From Planctomycetota bacterium (GTDB taxonomy: Bacteria; Planctomycetota; Phycisphaerae; FEN-1346; JAACEH01), in the NCBI GenBank assembly GCA_016935955.1, contig JAFGPY010000096.1:1-8000 (forward strand): a stretch of DNA of 8,000 bases. Reading direction: 5' to 3'. Shown here in pieces: positions 6,295 through 8,000 of the stretch; positions within the stretch are counted from its first letter, which is position 1, and each line of letters begins with the position of its first letter. Under the pieces are notes generated by a model. The model was not told where the DNA came from, did no database searches, and saw only the letters and a list, made by a program, of their open reading frames with translations. The position numbers were made by a program, and so were the translations under genes.

Positions 6295-7455
6295 TCAATC
6301 ATGCTGCACATAACCGCTCCACGCCACCGAGTAGAGGGTGCCGTAAGGCAGGATACGTTTGTCGATCTTGGAGCTGTAGACCGAGACTGTCTGAGCGTGC
6401 TTCATGGTCGAACCGTCTCCGCGAGGCTCCCGCACGGTCGGCGTTTCCCAGCTTCCGTACTTCGTGAAGATTGGGTCCTGGCCATCCGGCTTTGTTTCCT
6501 GGAGCTGCCCACCCTTCCATTCCCGTAGCCGCTTGATGACCGCGTCGAGTACTCGGCGGTTTGTTGCTTCGTCGCCACAGAAGGACACTCTCAAGTCGAT
6601 CGCCATGTCCGGCACACGCAACAGTCTGCTGTACTTCTCACGCGACACGGTTAAAAGCGTCGAAGCCACCAGCGGGCCAAACCCAAGTCTGTCATCGACG
6701 GTGTAGCCCGTTACGATTTTGAGACCAATGTTCCGCTCGTCAACAGGCAACCGAAACGCCGACTCGATGGCCTGCAGCCACGGAGCACCCAGCCGGATGT
6801 CGGGCCCCCCGAGCTGCTTCAGCACCTGTGCCGCCTTCAACCGTTCGTAGGCCTGCGGCGGCGACATCGAACTACCATGCGGTGACCAAGCCACCTTCAT
6901 GGCCAGATGCCTGCGTCCGCTCGGAGACAACTTGGCTTCGAGCCCCGATGCAAGGCCGGAGCCTTCGACCCGCTGCCATCCGCTGGGCTTGGGCATCGCC
7001 TGCGGCGGTCCGCCCAGCAGTTCGCAGACCAGCGAACACACCTTCTTGCACTGCTCATCCGTGTAGTCCTGGGGCTGCTGCCGTTGGGCCTCTTCGGGAT
7101 CAATAGGGTCATTGTCGTCGCGCTGTTCGGGATACGTGATCTCGAAACCATGGACAACACCATGTGCCAACCGCAGCTTCAGGTCAACGACCTGCCCTTC
7201 AAGAGGCCCTTTGCCCAGTGTCAGATCCGATACACTAATCTCACCCCCGGAGCCGGCATCAGGCCACTGCTGGTGCAGTCTTCTGGCCAAGGCCAGGCCC
7301 GAGACCTCCTTGTCGTCGCCCAACCACTTCACGCCCAATGCCTCCGTCAACAGTTCGGTGCCTTGCGGCAGCACGGCCTGCGGCTCGTCGGCAACCACTG
7401 GGGCGCAGAGTATGAGGGCCAAGGCAATCGTCACGGACGCACGACGCGCTATCAT
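6295..7455 (-). CDS. Exported protein of unknown function
   Basis: A 386-residue protein that I do not recognise. The N-terminus is a Sec signal peptide: basic MIARR, hydrophobic core ASVTIALALILCAPVV, and a probable cleavage after Ala22 (VVA/DEP). Cys17 is not in a good lipobox (LILC), so a lipoprotein is unlikely. The mature part has no further membrane segment, several alternating strand-like stretches (residues 74-108, 241-292), a charged loop (111-128), and C136, C140 and C144 spaced every four residues on a predicted helix. The start at 7455 has GAGGAG with GGAG 7 nt upstream; a TTG at 7470 in frame sits inside that ribosome binding site. Its codons look less extremely GC-rich than those of its neighbours. 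It is separated by 96 bp from the flavoprotein gene, so shared transcription is uncertain. Confidence 0.75.
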   Translation of the reverse strand: MIARRASVTIALALILCAPVVADEPQAVLPQGTELLTEALGVKWLGDDKEVSGLALARRLHQQWPDAGSGGEISVSDLTLGKGPLEGQVVDLKLRLAHGVVHGFEITYPEQRDDNDPIDPEEAQRQQPQDYTDEQCKKVCSLVCELLGGPPQAMPKPSGWQRVEGSGLASGLEAKLSPSGRRHLAMKVAWSPHGSSMSPPQAYERLKAAQVLKQLGGPDIRLGAPWLQAIESAFRLPVDERNIGLKIVTGYTVDDRLGFGPLVASTLLTVSREKYSRLLRVPDMAIDLRVSFCGDEATNRRVLDAVIKRLREWKGGQLQETKPDGQDPIFTKYGSWETPTVREPRGDGSTMKHAQTVSVYSSKIDKRILPYGTLYSVAWSGYVQHD

Positions 7456-7462
7456 GAGTCTT

Positions 7463-7468
7463 CTCCTC
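7463..7468 (-). promoter_or_regulatory. Strong ribosome binding site of the exported-protein gene
   Basis: GAGGAG on the - strand, with GGAG ending 7 nt before the ATG at 7455. Its first bases overlap the TGA of the small upstream ORF, a layout that permits translational coupling. Confidence 0.7.
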
Positions 7469-7526
7469 AAAAGACACCCATCTTGACCAAGTCAAACGCC
7501 GAGTGGCGCTGACAGGTCGTTGCCAT
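7467..7526 (-). CDS. Possible 19-codon upstream ORF (leader peptide)
   Basis: ATG at 7526 begins a 19-residue frame, MATTCQRHSAFDLVKMGVF, that ends in TGA at 7469-7467. A good Shine-Dalgarno sequence (AAGAGGA, with GAGG 5 nt from the ATG) precedes it. The stop lies within the ribosome binding site of the exported-protein gene, 11 nt before its ATG. The peptide has no family I recognise and no run of one amino acid that would suggest classical amino-acid attenuation. It may be a translated leader that couples or gates translation of the next gene, or a chance frame. Confidence 0.35.
   Translation of the reverse strand: MATTCQRHSAFDLVKMGVF
7483..7495. promoter_or_regulatory. Small dyad, possible operator or -35 region
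   Basis: TTGAC-CAA-GTCAA is a perfect 5-bp inverted repeat with a 3-bp centre, 28 bp before the exported-protein ATG and inside the small upstream ORF. On the - strand it contains TTGACT, but 17 bp downstream only TTTTGA is found, a poor -10. A repressor site is possible; evidence is limited to symmetry. Confidence 0.25.
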
Positions 7527-7614
7527 GGTATCCTCTTGGCCGGAGCACCGCAACAATGCCGCAGGGCGGGTGCCCGGGGTGAATGAATGTGCCACGGCGG
7601 GTCTTGTCCGAGGC

Positions 7615-8000
7615 TGTCCGATAATTGGCAACTGAGGGAAAGCCCTGCGTGCAAGACGAGACGCCCGTTTCGCCGGCGGCCTGTCGACAACCACGAAGCT
7701 CAGGCCCGAAGGGCTGACGAGAGTTTGGCCGGGGGCGAAGCCCCCGAAACCAGGCATCACAGACACCTGAGCCCCGAAGGGGCGACACCTGTTTGTCGAT
7801 CAACAGCGTCTCGCCCCTTCGGGGCTCATGGAGTTTGGGGAAGCGAGGACCGGGGGCTTCGCCCCCGGCTAAGATGCTGACGGCCCTTCGGGCCTCGGCA
7901 ACAGACCTACGCAAGAGCTGGGGCAGAAGCCGGATGTCCTCGATTTGCCGCCTGTCGTTACCCATCGCAGCACAATCTCGCGCGCCCGAATTATCGGACA
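7615..8000. mobile_element. Candidate MITE-like unit bounded by 12-bp inverted repeats
   Basis: tgtccgataatt at 7615-7626 is matched perfectly in inverted orientation by aattatcggaca at 7989-8000, the last bases of the window. The 386-bp interval contains no transposase frame but carries the six-hairpin array. The right flank is outside the window, so a target-site duplication cannot be checked, and the match might extend or belong to a larger element. I could not assign an IS family from the end sequence. Confidence 0.4.
7702..7895. repeat. Mirror-symmetric array of six GAA/TTC-loop hairpins (REP-like modules, tail to tail)
   Basis: Left module: hairpins at 7704-7714 (gccc-gaa-gggc), 7730-7746 (gggggc-gaa-gccccc core) and 7771-7783 (gcccc-gaa-ggggc). 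Right module, inverted and in reverse order: 7813-7825, 7850-7868 and 7882-7894. Corresponding units are long inverted repeats of each other: 7768-7785 with 7811-7828 (18 bp), 7728-7746 with 7851-7869 (19 bp) and 7702-7714 with 7883-7895 (13 bp). Spacing between units is the same on both sides to within one base. Every hairpin has a 3-nt GAA (or TTC) loop. Such modules are typical of REP/BIME-type repeats; no RAYT transposase is present here. Confidence 0.8.

Larger units (their letters stand above)
7527..8000. other. Gene-free palindrome-rich region
   Basis: No supportable gene lies here. Open frames crossing it translate the palindromes into low-complexity peptides (for example LSPEGAT, AGGEAPG) that recur wherever such repeats occur. 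The region holds a 12-bp inverted repeat pair and a mirror-symmetric set of six hairpins, annotated separately. The part at 7527-7614 holds one half-palindrome-like stretch (gccacggcgggtcttgtccg at 7591-7610) that has no matching second arm. Confidence 0.6.

Noticed and set aside
7455..7505. Lipoprotein signal in the exported protein
   Set aside because: The only N-terminal cysteine lies in LILC, with Leu rather than Gly, Ala or Ser before it, and the downstream VVA/DE site is a better signal peptidase I site.
7587..7880. Open frame of ~97 codons on the + strand containing LSPEGAT
   Set aside because: It is the forward translation of the same palindromes; such peptides are a known annotation artefact of REP-type repeats.
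7492..7965. Open frame of ~157 codons on the - strand beginning MGNDRRQIEDIRLLPQLL
   Set aside because: Most of it is the translation of the hairpin modules (AGGEAPG, RRGE). Only about 30 N-terminal residues lie outside the repeats, with no recognised family and no gene-like continuation.
7615..8000. A CRISPR array or integron attachment site in the repeat-rich end
   Set aside because: Repeats are inverted palindromes in mirror order, not evenly spaced direct repeats with unique spacers, and no cas or integrase gene is present.

Overview
The window is a high-GC bacterial chromosome segment with no rRNA, tRNA, CRISPR array or transposase gene visible. Five features suggest a member of the Planctomycetota, perhaps Phycisphaerae-like: a GH109-like Gfo/Idh/MocA oxidoreductase, a FAD_oxidored-type flavoprotein, degenerate receiver/GGDEF proteins, a secreted protein with no recognisable family, and large intergenic palindromic repeats. 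This assignment is inferred from style and gene content; no marker gene proves it.

Layout: (1) 1-565, + strand: the 3' part of ribD (riboflavin biosynthesis reductase domain), entering from outside the window. (2) 566-803: a convergent intergenic region filled with three sets of palindromes, at least two of them REP-like. (3) 804-2946, - strand: a two-gene signalling operon. A receiver-like protein with a proline-rich linker and a C-terminal FliM-like 'EEIxAL' peptide is followed, with an 8-nt overlap, by a receiver-like/GGDEF-like protein that has lost its catalytic signature. (4) 2947-3282: a gene-free leader region holding a plausible sigma70-type promoter for that operon. (5) 3283-6198, - strand: a FAD-dependent oxidoreductase and, 30 bp downstream, a GH109-like NAD-dependent oxidoreductase/glycosidase fused to a C-terminal GNAT acetyltransferase domain. 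(6) 6295-7455, - strand: an exported protein of unknown function, preceded by a possible 19-codon upstream ORF with its own Shine-Dalgarno sequence. (7) 7527-8000: no convincing gene, but a pair of inverted three-palindrome modules lying inside a perfect 12-bp inverted repeat that ends exactly at the window edge.

The flavoprotein and the GH109-like fusion are probably co-transcribed and could act together in redox-based sugar or glycoside metabolism in the cytoplasm. The signalling operon looks like a non-catalytic (pseudo-receiver/pseudo-GGDEF) regulatory pair. Three - strand genes share an almost identical start signal (GGAG, 7 nt, start codon). This moved two starts inward from the longest open frame and identified a GTG start for the flavoprotein. 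The most unusual items are the oxidoreductase-GNAT fusion, the mirror-symmetric palindrome array at 7702-7895 within 12-bp terminal repeats, and the receiver-like protein carrying a C-terminal FliM-type peptide.
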